From: Flavobacteriaceae bacterium
GTDB taxonomy: Bacteria; Bacteroidota; Bacteroidia; Flavobacteriales; Flavobacteriaceae
Assembly: GCA_016649715.1 (NCBI GenBank)
Contig: JAENXC010000021.1
Location: 1 to 52,020 of the forward strand
DNA length: 52,020 bases
Direction of reading: 5' to 3'
Of the stretch, positions 8,187 through 15,530 are shown one piece after another. How positions within the stretch are numbered: position 1 is the stretch's first letter; each line of letters opens with the position of its first letter. The notes beneath the pieces are model-generated. The model saw only the letters and a list, made by a program, of their open reading frames with translations, was not told the DNA's origin and ran no database searches. The position numbers and the translations under genes are program-made.

Positions 8187-8936
8187 ATGTTAAAAATTAA
8201 GGATTTATACGCCGGATTTGACGGAAAAGACATATTGCAAGGCATCGACCTTGAAGTGAAAGCTGGCGAAGTACACGCAATAATGGGGCCTAACGGCTCC
8301 GGAAAAAGCACGTTGGCGGCAGTAATTGCGGGTAAAGATGAATATGAAGTAACCCGTGGCTACATCACTTTTGAAAACGAGGACATTTCAGAATTGGATC
8401 CCGAGGAAAGAGCGCACAAAGGCATTTTTCTTTCGTTTCAATATCCAGTGGAAATTCCGGGTGTTTCGGTGACCAACTTTATAAAAACGGCCATCAACGA
8501 AACCCGAAAAGCTAAGAAGCAGGCAGATATGCCTGCTGCCGAAATGCTTAAAATGATAAAGGAAAAGGCAGATATGCTAGAAATAGATCGCAAGTTTCTT
8601 TCTCGTTCATTGAACGAAGGTTTTTCCGGTGGCGAAAAGAAACGGAACGAAATTTTCCAAATGGCAATGTTGGAACCAAAACTCGCAATCCTTGACGAAA
8701 CCGATTCCGGTTTGGACATCGATGCTTTGAAAGTTGTAGCAAATGGTGTTAACAAATTGAAAAGCGAAGACAACGCAATTGTAGTAATTACGCATTATCA
8801 ACGTCTTTTGGATTATATAGTTCCAGATTTCGTACACGTACTGATGAACGGAAAAATAGTTAAATCCGGCACCAAAGAACTCGCTTACGAGCTGGAAGAA
8901 AAAGGGTACGATTGGATTAAAGAAGAATTGGTTTAA
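8187..8936 (+). CDS. sufC: SufC ATPase
   Basis: SufC is the ABC-type ATPase of the SufBCD scaffold and drives its conformational changes during cluster assembly. All nucleotide-binding motifs are visible in 249 residues: Walker [10 protein letters not shown] (about 35-43), signature [14 protein letters not shown] (about 140-153), Walker [13 protein letters not shown] (about 168-179), and the switch His in VITHYQR. The SufC-specific [10 protein letters not shown] form of the signature separates it from transporter ATPases. It starts two bases after the preceding lipoprotein stop, indicating tight co-transcription. Confidence 0.97.
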   Translation: MLKIKDLYAGFDGKDILQGIDLEVKAGEVHAIMGPNGSGKSTLAAVIAGKDEYEVTRGYITFENEDISELDPEERAHKGIFLSFQYPVEIPGVSVTNFIKTAINETRKAKKQADMPAAEMLKMIKEKADMLEIDRKFLSRSLNEGFSGGEKKRNEIFQMAMLEPKLAILDETDSGLDIDALKVVANGVNKLKSEDNAIVVITHYQRLLDYIVPDFVHVLMNGKIVKSGTKELAYELEEKGYDWIKEELV

Positions 8937-8943
8937 ATATTTG

Positions 8944-8967
8944 TTTCTGGTTTCTGGTTTCTGGTTT
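8944..8967 (+). repeat. Heptamer array TTTCTGG x3
   Basis: Three complete TTTCTGG units plus TTT occupy the start of the sufC-to-four-helix-bundle gap. The period is seven bases, as in the CTGNNYA arrays, with CTGG in place of CTGA. Confidence 0.85.
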
Positions 8968-8986
8968 AACTAAAACTGAAAATATT

Positions 8987-9376
8987 ATGGCTACAATTGA
9001 AAAGTTTGAGGATTTGGAAATCTGGAAAGAAGCAAGACTTCTTTCCAAAGAAATAATACTGCTATCAAAAAACACAGAATTAAAAACCGATTACAAACTA
9101 AAAGACCAAATAAAAGGTTCATCAGGCTCTGTAATGGACAATATAGCCGAAGGATTTGAGCGGGATGGAAATCTGGAGTTCAGACAATTTTTATCCATAG
9201 CAAAAGGTTCTGCCGGAGAATCACGATCGCAATTATATAGGGTCTTCGATTCCGAATATATTTCTGAAGAAGAACTATTTTCTTTGGTAGATAGATATTT
9301 GAGTCTGAGTAAACGAATAGCAAACTTTATCATCTATTTAAACAAAAATGAATTTAAGGGGAACAAGTTCAAATAA
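8987..9376 (+). CDS. Four-helix bundle protein (23S rRNA intervening-sequence protein family)
   Basis: This 129-residue protein matches the S23/four-helix-bundle family, first described from open frames in intervening sequences of 23S rRNA and widely scattered in Bacteroidota chromosomes. The diagnostic run is [17 protein letters not shown] at the N-terminus, then [19 protein letters not shown] and [20 protein letters not shown]. The protein forms small oligomeric bundles in solved members, and its function is unknown. It sits between sufC and sufD, bordered on the left by a TTTCTGG array and on the right by a twice-repeated 16-mer, which suggests insertion as a cassette rather than a SUF function. 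Confidence 0.9.
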   Translation: MATIEKFEDLEIWKEARLLSKEIILLSKNTELKTDYKLKDQIKGSSGSVMDNIAEGFERDGNLEFRQFLSIAKGSAGESRSQLYRVFDSEYISEEELFSLVDRYLSLSKRIANFIIYLNKNEFKGNKFK

Positions 9377-9400
9377 CTTGAAACCTGCCCATCGAGTGTG

Positions 9401-9439
9401 GAAACCTGAAACAAGAAACAAAAGAAACCTGAAACAAGA
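9401..9439 (+). repeat. 16-base direct repeat before sufD
   Basis: GAAACCTGAAACAAGA occurs at 9401-9416 and again at 9424-9439, seven bases before the sufD start. It closes the gap between the four-helix-bundle gene and sufD. Confidence 0.85.
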
Positions 9440-9445
9440 ATTTCA

Positions 9446-10759
9446 ATGAGTTTTAAAGACAAATTATTATCATCATATATCGCTCTCGAAGATTATTTGG
9501 AGTTTGATTCGCCTTTGCACGAGGTGCGGAACAACGCCATTAAAATCTTTGAGGAAAAAGGGTTTCCAACCAAAAAAGAGGAAGCTTGGAAATACACTTC
9601 GCTGAATTCATTGCTGAAACCCGATTACAGCGTCTATTCAAACAAAGAGCGGAATGTAGAACTGAAAACAGTTCGCAAATATTTCCTTCACGAAATAGAC
9701 ACCTACAAATTGGTTTTTGTGGATGGCGTTTACAGCTCGTTCCTTTCGGAAACCACGCACGATACGTTGGACGTTTGCTTGATGTCTGCTGCGCTGAACA
9801 AAAGCAAATACAAACCCGTGATTGAAGCCTATTTCAACAAAGTGGCTAAAAGCGACAGCCTTACTTCGCTGAACACTGCTTTCACAAAAGAAGGAGCCTT
9901 CATCAACATTCCGGCGCACAAAGAAGTTGAAAAGCCTATTGAAATAATAAATTTTTCTACTGGAAATGAGGCAGCAATGTTTCTTCAGCCAAGAAATTTA
10001 ATAGTAGTTGGTGAAAATGCGCACGTTCAAATCATTGAACGCCACCAAAGTCTCTCCGGAAACGAAGTTTTAACCAATTCCGTTACCGAGATTTTTGCTG
10101 AAAAACGCGCTTGTGTTGACTATTACAAAATTCAAAACGATGAAGCAACCGCTTCGTTGATTGACAATACATACATTTTACAGCAACGCGATACTGTTTG
10201 CCGCGTGCATACTTTCTCCTTTGGCGGGAATTTGGTTCGTAACAACCTCAATTTTTATCAAAAGGGTGAACGTTGTGATTCCACGTTAAAAGGAATTACC
10301 ATTCTTGAAGGCAAACAACACGTTGACCATAACACTTTGGTACATCACATCGCTCCAAACTGCGAGAGCCACCAAGATTACAAAGGTCTATTTGCGGAAT
10401 CGTCCATAGGAGTTTTCAACGGAAAAATTATTGTTGAAAAAGATGCCCAAAAAACAGATGCCTTTCAGCAAAACAACAATATCTTGATTGACGATAAAGC
10501 CACGATAAACGCCAAACCACAGTTGGAAATTTTTGCGGACGACGTAAAATGCTCTCATGGTTGCACAGTTGGCCAGTTTGATGAAGACGCCCTCTTCTAC
10601 CTCCGAAGTCGCGGAATTGGTATAAAGGAAGCCCGCGCTTTGTTGATGTATGCTTTTGCAAACACGGTTTTGGAAAGCGTGAAAATCCCAGAATTGAAAA
10701 TGCGGATCAACAAACTTATCGCTAATAAAATAGGGGTTAGTTTGGGGTTTGAGTTATAA
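9446..10759 (+). CDS. sufD: Fe-S cluster scaffold subunit SufD
   Basis: SufD is the SufB paralogue that completes the SufBC2D scaffold. The 437-residue protein has the SufD-type N-terminus with FPTKKEEAWKYTSLNSLLKPD (residues about 40-60) and a C-terminal beta-helix with VDHNTLVHHIAPNCESHQDY (about 290-310) and ADDVKCSHGCTVGQFDEDAL (about 367-386), the conserved His/Cys segment at the SufB-SufD interface. The end GIGIKEARALLMYAFANTVLE is also typical. It lies in the SUF operon downstream of the inserted four-helix-bundle gene. A perfect inverted repeat begins 11 bases after its stop. Confidence 0.95.
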   Translation: MSFKDKLLSSYIALEDYLEFDSPLHEVRNNAIKIFEEKGFPTKKEEAWKYTSLNSLLKPDYSVYSNKERNVELKTVRKYFLHEIDTYKLVFVDGVYSSFLSETTHDTLDVCLMSAALNKSKYKPVIEAYFNKVAKSDSLTSLNTAFTKEGAFINIPAHKEVEKPIEIINFSTGNEAAMFLQPRNLIVVGENAHVQIIERHQSLSGNEVLTNSVTEIFAEKRACVDYYKIQNDEATASLIDNTYILQQRDTVCRVHTFSFGGNLVRNNLNFYQKGERCDSTLKGITILEGKQHVDHNTLVHHIAPNCESHQDYKGLFAESSIGVFNGKIIVEKDAQKTDAFQQNNNILIDDKATINAKPQLEIFADDVKCSHGCTVGQFDEDALFYLRSRGIGIKEARALLMYAFANTVLESVKIPELKMRINKLIANKIGVSLGFEL

Positions 10760-10769
10760 ATAAAAAGCT

Positions 10770-11230
10770 GCCACGAATTCACGAATAACTATGAAAAATA
10801 TTTTTGCATTAGTATTCTTAATCACATTAAGTATAAATTCTTTTGGACAAATTTCGAATGAGAAAGAAATCTATGGAAAATGGACAGTTGAGAAAATTAT
10901 CGATAAGCCTTCAAACCCTCAATTTCAGACTTTAATTGAAGGGTTTAAAAATTCGATTTTCACATTTAATCAAAATGGAGATTTTGAACTTAGCTCTACT
11001 TCCAGTTCTCAATTATTTGCAATGGTTATTGAAATGACAAACGGTACTAAATGGAAATTTGATAAGAGCAAACAGTATATAAAAATTGGAATCGAAGAAG
11101 ATCGATATTCAAGAATGGGAATTTCTATCAGGGAAACTAATGGAAGTACGTTATTTCATCTTAACGAAAGCGGAATGACCTTTGAGATGAAAAAAGTAGA
11201 ATAACAAATAATAATTCGTGAATTCGTGGC
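10770..11230. repeat. Perfect 17-bp inverted repeat pair bracketing one gene
   Basis: GCCACGAATTCACGAAT at 10770-10786 and its exact reverse complement at 11214-11230 flank the gene at 10791-11204 and almost nothing else. The whole unit is 461 bases. No target-site duplication is obvious next to the arms. Confidence 0.9.
10791..11204 (+). CDS. Secreted small protein, lipocalin-like, between sufD and sufS
   Basis: A 137-residue protein with a Sec signal peptide (MKNIFALVFLITLSINSFG, cleavage likely near SFGQ) and no lipobox Cys. The mature part begins with EIYGKWTVEKIIDKP and goes on through FKNSIFTFNQNGDFEL and NGTKWKFDKSKQYIKIG, a pattern of paired strands common to Bacteroidota lipocalin-like (DUF4923/DUF5004-type) proteins. 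I cannot assign a function. The gene starts four bases after one arm of a perfect inverted repeat, and its stop lies nine bases before the other. This makes it a self-contained unit inserted in the SUF operon. Confidence 0.65.
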   Translation: MKNIFALVFLITLSINSFGQISNEKEIYGKWTVEKIIDKPSNPQFQTLIEGFKNSIFTFNQNGDFELSSTSSSQLFAMVIEMTNGTKWKFDKSKQYIKIGIEEDRYSRMGISIRETNGSTLFHLNESGMTFEMKKVE

Positions 11231-11270
11231 AAAACTCCAACCCGAAATTTCAAATTCATAAAAATTTAAA

Positions 11271-12488
11271 ATGTCCTTTAACCTCCAAAAAATACGCAAC
11301 GATTTCCCCATCCTTTCCCGAAAGATAAATGGCTATCCGTTGGTGTATTTGGATAACGCCGCAACTTCGCAAAAACCGCAGCAGGTTATTGATTGTATTG
11401 TTGATTATTACAGCAATTACAACGCAAACATTCATCGTGGCGTGCACACACTTTCGCAGGAAGCTACAGATGCTTATGAAGCTGCTCGCCAAAAAATACA
11501 AACGCATTTTAACGCGAAGGAGGCCTTCGAAATCATTTTCACAGCTGGTACAACCCACGGAATAAATCTAGTTGCGAGCGGTTTTTCGGAAATTCTAAAA
11601 AAAGGGGATGAAATAATCGTTTCCGCAATGGAGCACCACAGCAATATTGTGCCTTGGCAAATGCTTTGTGAAAAAACAGGAGCCATTTTGAAAGTGATTC
11701 CGATGAATGAGGAAGGCGTTTTGATTATTTCAGAATACGAAAAATTGCTTAACATTAAGACGAAACTGGTTTTTGTAAACCATGTTTCAAACGCATTGGG
11801 AACCATCAATCCGATTGCCGAAATTATTGAAAAAGCGCACAGAGTCGGAGCCGCTGTTCTAGTTGACGGTGCACAATCCTGTTCGCACATAAAACCAGAT
11901 TTCCAAAAACTGGACGTAGATTTCTACGTTACCTCAGCCCACAAAATGTGTGGCCCAACAGGAGTTGGAATTCTTTATATGAAAGAGGAATTGGGAAACA
12001 AACTTCCGCCCTACCAAGGCGGCGGCGAGATGATTGCGGAAGTTACTTTTGAAAAAACCACTTACGCAGGACTTCCACATAAATTTGAAGCTGGAACGCC
12101 AAATATCTGTGGTGGAATTGCATTTGGAGCTGCTATAGACTATTTAAACAATATCGGTTTCGAAGCAATTGAAAAGCACGAAAACGAACTTTTAAAATAC
12201 GCTACAGAAAAACTTTTGGAGATAGATGGGCTGAAAATTTATGGAACAGGTCCCAATAAGACCTCGGTGGTTTCTTTTAACATTGAAGGCATCCATCCAT
12301 ATGACATAGGAACGATCGTAGACAAATTGGGTATTGCCGTTAGAACTGGTCACCACTGCGCGCAGCCGATTATGGATTTTTATAAAATTCCAGGAACGGT
12401 TCGGGCTTCCTTTGCTTTTTACAACACTTTGGAAGAAGTGGACGCTTTGGTAAACGCAGTAAAAAAAGCTAAAATGATGTTAAGTTAA
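11271..12488 (+). CDS. sufS: Cysteine desulfurase SufS
   Basis: SufS is a PLP enzyme that takes sulfur from cysteine and passes the persulfide to SufE. The 405-residue protein is a group II (SufS-type) desulfurase. The PLP lysine is Lys225 in SAHKMCGPTGVG, and the active-site Cys363 lies in RTGHHCAQP, the short loop typical of SufS rather than the long loop of IscS. Other family signatures are YLDNAATSQKPQ near the N-terminus and GTTHGINLV. It follows the inverted-repeat unit and precedes a META-domain lipoprotein and sufE. Confidence 0.96.
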   Translation: MSFNLQKIRNDFPILSRKINGYPLVYLDNAATSQKPQQVIDCIVDYYSNYNANIHRGVHTLSQEATDAYEAARQKIQTHFNAKEAFEIIFTAGTTHGINLVASGFSEILKKGDEIIVSAMEHHSNIVPWQMLCEKTGAILKVIPMNEEGVLIISEYEKLLNIKTKLVFVNHVSNALGTINPIAEIIEKAHRVGAAVLVDGAQSCSHIKPDFQKLDVDFYVTSAHKMCGPTGVGILYMKEELGNKLPPYQGGGEMIAEVTFEKTTYAGLPHKFEAGTPNICGGIAFGAAIDYLNNIGFEAIEKHENELLKYATEKLLEIDGLKIYGTGPNKTSVVSFNIEGIHPYDIGTIVDKLGIAVRTGHHCAQPIMDFYKIPGTVRASFAFYNTLEEVDALVNAVKKAKMMLS

Positions 12489-12543
12489 CCAATCACTAAT
12501 GGTTAAACCTTGAACTTTGAAGTTCAACATTAAAACAGAAATT

Positions 12544-12990
12544 ATGAAAACACTTGCCACATTATCATTATTATTATTATTATTTACAGTAATCTTTACA
12601 GGCTGCGACGAAACCAAAAAAGTAATTGACGTTGCTGGAAGCGTTCAATTGACAGGTAATTATATTGTTTCAAGCATAAATGGAAAGAAACTTGAAAACA
12701 CTACGAACCCCACATTTACACTTTCCGCTTTAGATAATTCCTTCCGAGGGACCACGGGCTGCAATTCGGTTTTTGGCAATTATACTATTGACTTTTACGC
12801 ATTAAATTTTGGTGATTTAGCGGTTAGCGAAAAGTTTTGTACAGATAAAAATACTATGAAAACCGAACGCGACTTCTTGGATGCGCTCAACAATACGGGA
12901 TCTTATGCTTTGGAAAACAACGTACTTACTTTGTATTCCAAAACAGATCGCAGTGTGCTTCTCAGTGCAAAAAAGGATACAAATAACTAA
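12544..12990 (+). CDS. META-domain (HslJ-like) lipoprotein
   Basis: A 148-residue lipoprotein whose signal peptide ends in the lipobox FTGC. I chose the ATG at 12544, since the upstream in-frame Met would add nine residues before the MKT start. The mature part matches the META domain of HslJ/HtrA-associated proteins: GNYIVSSINGKKLENTTNPT, a GTTGCNSVFGNYTID segment with the conserved GC-N, then FCTDKNTMKTERDFLDALNN and a C-terminal VLTLYSKTDRSVLL. META proteins are envelope proteins linked to stress resistance in E. coli (HslJ, novobiocin). It lies 55 bases after sufS and 9 before sufE, so it is inside the operon without an obvious role in Fe-S assembly. Confidence 0.82.
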   Translation: MKTLATLSLLLLLFTVIFTGCDETKKVIDVAGSVQLTGNYIVSSINGKKLENTTNPTFTLSALDNSFRGTTGCNSVFGNYTIDFYALNFGDLAVSEKFCTDKNTMKTERDFLDALNNTGSYALENNVLTLYSKTDRSVLLSAKKDTNN

Positions 12991-12999
12991 AGTTGGATT

Positions 13000-13425
13000 A
13001 TGACGATTGAAGCAATACAGGAAGAGTTAATAGACGAGTTTTCAATGTTTGAAGACTGGATGCAGCGCTACGAATATATGATAGAGCTCGGCAAATCACT
13101 TCCGCTGATTGACGAAAACCTGAAGAACGACGACAAACTGATAAAAGGTTGCCAGAGCAAAGTGTGGCTTAATTCCGAAATGAAAGATGGGAATATCATT
13201 TTTACGGCCGATAGTGATGCCATAATCACAAAGGGAATTATAGCGATTTTAGTCCGTGTCTTTTCTAATCAAAAACCACAGGCCATTCTTGACGCCAACA
13301 CCAATTTTATTGATGAAATTGGGTTGAAGGAACACCTTTCGCCTACCCGAGCAAACGGATTGGTCTCCATGATAAAACAAATGAAGATGTATGCCTTGGC
13401 ATACCAAACACAACACAAAAATTAA
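13000..13425 (+). CDS. sufE: Sulfur acceptor SufE
   Basis: SufE accepts the persulfide from SufS and hands it to SufB. The 141-residue protein shows the family hallmark DDKLIKGCQSKVWL with the sulfur-accepting Cys51. The preceding helix EEFSMFEDWMQRYEYMIELG-like and the C-terminal segment KEHLSPTRANGLVSMIKQMK are also characteristic. It is four bases upstream of the DUF59 protein start, and this close packing shows a shared transcript. Confidence 0.95.
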   Translation: MTIEAIQEELIDEFSMFEDWMQRYEYMIELGKSLPLIDENLKNDDKLIKGCQSKVWLNSEMKDGNIIFTADSDAIITKGIIAILVRVFSNQKPQAILDANTNFIDEIGLKEHLSPTRANGLVSMIKQMKMYALAYQTQHKN

Positions 13426-13429
13426 GCAG

Positions 13430-13753
13430 ATGGAAACAGAAATAGATATGGCCGAACTGGGCAAAAAAATAGTGGACGTTCTAAAAACAATTTACGATCC
13501 TGAAATACCGGTGGACATATATGAACTCGGTCTTATATACGACGTTTTTATTAACGAGGACCGCGAAGTAAAAATACTGATGACCCTTACCAGCCCCAAC
13601 TGCCCAGTGGCAGAAAGCCTGCCGATGGAGGTGGAAGACAAAGTAAAGTCGATGCAAATGGTAAAGGATGCCGAAGTGGAAATAACCTTCGATCCACCGT
13701 GGAGCCAAGAGCTGATGAGCGAAGAAGCGAAGCTGGAATTGGGGATGTTGTAA
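13430..13753 (+). CDS. DUF59/MIP18-family Fe-S assembly factor (SufT-like)
   Basis: This 107-residue protein belongs to the MIP18 family (DUF59), whose SufT and CIA2 members help mature Fe-S proteins. The core motifs are KTIYDPEIPVDIYELGLIYDV (residues about 17-37), then LMTLTSPNCPVAESLP with the conserved Cys, and FDPPWSQELMSEEAKLELGM at the C-terminus. The start is the ATG at 13430, four bases after the sufE stop, because the more upstream Met lies inside the sufE frame. The symbol sufT is reasonable but not proven. It is the last typical SUF gene before the DUF2480 gene. Confidence 0.9.
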   Translation: METEIDMAELGKKIVDVLKTIYDPEIPVDIYELGLIYDVFINEDREVKILMTLTSPNCPVAESLPMEVEDKVKSMQMVKDAEVEITFDPPWSQELMSEEAKLELGML

Positions 13754-13836
13754 GCCCCCTAACCCCCAAAGGGGGAATCAAATCAATGGATAATTTATAA
13801 TATTTTAAAAAAGTCCCCTTTGGGGGATAAAGGGGG
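13754..13836. repeat. GC-rich repeat pair, second copy plus inverted third copy
   Basis: Bases 13754-13776 are identical to 6149-6171. A related inverted copy (13812-13835, containing TCCCCTTTGGGGGA) lies 35 bases further on. The pair fills the whole gap, and its G-run ends immediately before the DUF2480 start codon at 13837. Confidence 0.85.
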
Positions 13837-14343
13837 ATGTCCGAAGAAATCATAAATCGTGTAGCTAACAGCAAGCTTGTAACCTTTAACCTTGAGGATT
13901 TATACCCCAAAGGCGAAAGAGTGGCTTTTGATATTTCACAATGGTTCATGGAAGGGATTGTACTGCGCGAAAGCGAGTTTCGTGAAAAAGCAAAGGAACA
14001 CGATTGGGCACAATACCAAGATAAATACGTAGCGCTTTTTTGCAGTACCGATGCCATTGTTCCGGGTTGGGCTTATTTGTTGCTCTCGCTTCAATTGGCT
14101 CCCTTTACAAAAAAAGTTACCGTTGGTAGCTTGGAAGAACTCGAAAGCATTCTCTTCGCTGAATTGCTACAAAATTTGGATATATCTGAATATAAAGACA
14201 AACCCGTAATCATTAAAGGTTGTGCCCACAAACCCATTCCGCAGAATGCGTATGTGCTTTTGGCCCAAAAACTTCAACCTGTTGCGAAAAGTATTATGTA
14301 CGGCGAGGCCTGTTCCTCTGTCCCTCTTTTTAAAAAAACTTAA
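13837..14343 (+). CDS. DUF2480 family protein
   Basis: A 168-residue cytoplasmic protein of the DUF2480 family, known to me mainly from Bacteroidota and often found at the end of SUF operons there. Recognisable segments are EEIINRVANSKLVTFNLEDL at the start, GERVAFDISQWFMEGIVLRE, YVALFCSTDAIVPGWAYLLL, and the C-terminal KGCAHKPIPQNAYVLLA and YGEACSSVPLFK with two conserved Cys. The Cys pairs hint at a metal or redox role linked to Fe-S assembly, but this is inference. The start codon directly abuts the GGGGG run of a repeat. The operon appears to end here, since the next gene has its own promoter. Confidence 0.85.
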   Translation: MSEEIINRVANSKLVTFNLEDLYPKGERVAFDISQWFMEGIVLRESEFREKAKEHDWAQYQDKYVALFCSTDAIVPGWAYLLLSLQLAPFTKKVTVGSLEELESILFAELLQNLDISEYKDKPVIIKGCAHKPIPQNAYVLLAQKLQPVAKSIMYGEACSSVPLFKKT

Positions 14344-14394
14344 ATATTAGTCCTTTTATCGAATTTGTAAAAAGTATTGTTTCTGGTTTTGTTA

Positions 14395-14426
14395 TTGGTA
14401 AATATTCAAAAGAGTATCTATTTTTG
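14395..14426 (+). promoter_or_regulatory. Bacteroidota-type promoter for the DUF3078 gene
   Basis: TTG at 14395-14397, a 21-base spacer, then TATTTTTG at 14419-14426 match the consensus TTG-N17-23-TAnnTTTG. The start codon follows 34 bases later at 14461. Confidence 0.75.
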
Positions 14427-14460
14427 CACGAATAAAATTTCATAAAAATATTATAGATAG

Positions 14461-15387
14461 ATGAAAAAACTTTTACTCCTCACAGTTCTTTTTTGCGCAC
14501 CAGTGGTTCTCTTTGCCCAAGGGGAATCCCCGAAGGATTCTGTTCCCAACGGTTGGACACGTGCGGGAAACATTTCATTGTTGTTCAATCAGGCCGCTTT
14601 CAATCACGAATGGACCGGCGGCGGAACTTCCAATTACTCTGGAAATCTTTCGCTTTTTTACGATTTTAATTATAAGCACGACAAAATTTCGTGGAATAGC
14701 CGTTTAACTGGAGAATACGGTCTCACTAAAAACAAAGACGATAAATACTCTCACAAAACCAACGACCGTTTGGAACTCAACTCCATCTTGGGACAACAGA
14801 TAAAAGAAAGCAATTGGTACTATTCCTTGTTTTTTAACTTTAAAACGCAATTTGCCAAGGGTTATGTTTTTAACAAGGACCTAAACCAAGAAGATATAGG
14901 TTACCGCACCGAAACCACGCACATTTTATCACCCGCCTATATTCAGTTTGGGCCTGGTATGCTTTGGAAAAAAAACAACAATCTGTATGTGAATGTTTCT
15001 CCTGCCACTGCTAAACTAATACTTGTTGATAAAGATTTTACGGCTGTAAACGAAGCAATTCCAGGTGCATTGGATGCTTACAACGAAAACAAATACTTCG
15101 GGGTTGACGCAAATAAAACCACCCGTTTTGAATTTGGAGCTTCTCTTTCTGCCTATGCCAAGTTTGATATTATGGCTAATATTTCCGCAGAAAACATTTT
15201 AAATTTGTATTCCAATTATCTTGAAGACCCACAAAATGTGGATGTTGATTACACTTTTAACCTTGTGATGAGAGTGAACAATTACATCACTTCAAATGTA
15301 ACATTCCAAGCTATTTATGATGACAATGCCGTGCAGGGCTTCCAGATTCGTGAGGCTTTGGGAATTGGGGTGAATTACGGGTTTTAA
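14461..15387 (+). CDS. DUF3078 outer-membrane protein
   Basis: A 308-residue secreted protein with signal peptide MKKLLLLTVLFCAPVVLFAQ. The mature part begins GWTRAGNISLLFNQAAFNHEWTGGG, the DUF3078 hallmark, and continues as alternating amphipathic strands (SNYSGNLSLFYDFNYKHDKI; WNSRLTGEYGLTKNK), ending in a strand that terminates with Phe (GVNYGF). This is the pattern of a Bacteroidota outer-membrane beta-barrel. No ligand is known. It has its own promoter and a strong bidirectional terminator at 15431-15470, so it is probably monocistronic and not a SUF gene. Confidence 0.87.
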   Translation: MKKLLLLTVLFCAPVVLFAQGESPKDSVPNGWTRAGNISLLFNQAAFNHEWTGGGTSNYSGNLSLFYDFNYKHDKISWNSRLTGEYGLTKNKDDKYSHKTNDRLELNSILGQQIKESNWYYSLFFNFKTQFAKGYVFNKDLNQEDIGYRTETTHILSPAYIQFGPGMLWKKNNNLYVNVSPATAKLILVDKDFTAVNEAIPGALDAYNENKYFGVDANKTTRFEFGASLSAYAKFDIMANISAENILNLYSNYLEDPQNVDVDYTFNLVMRVNNYITSNVTFQAIYDDNAVQGFQIREALGIGVNYGF

Positions 15388-15430
15388 AAAGAGACATAAG
15401 ACCTTTTGACGAAGGACTTAAGACAAAAGT

Positions 15431-15470
15431 AAAAACCTCACAGATTTTTAAGAAATCTGTGAGGTTTTTA
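15431..15470. terminator. Bidirectional terminator between the DUF3078 gene and hflX
   Basis: AAAACCTCACAGATTT and AAATCTGTGAGGTTTT form a perfect 16-base stem with a five-base loop, with T-runs on both strands. It lies between two convergent genes. Confidence 0.9.
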
Positions 15471-15530
15471 CCTTTGATTTTCTAAATAAGTACAATTTTG
15501 ACAAAGTTTAAAGCTTTGTCAAAATTCGGC

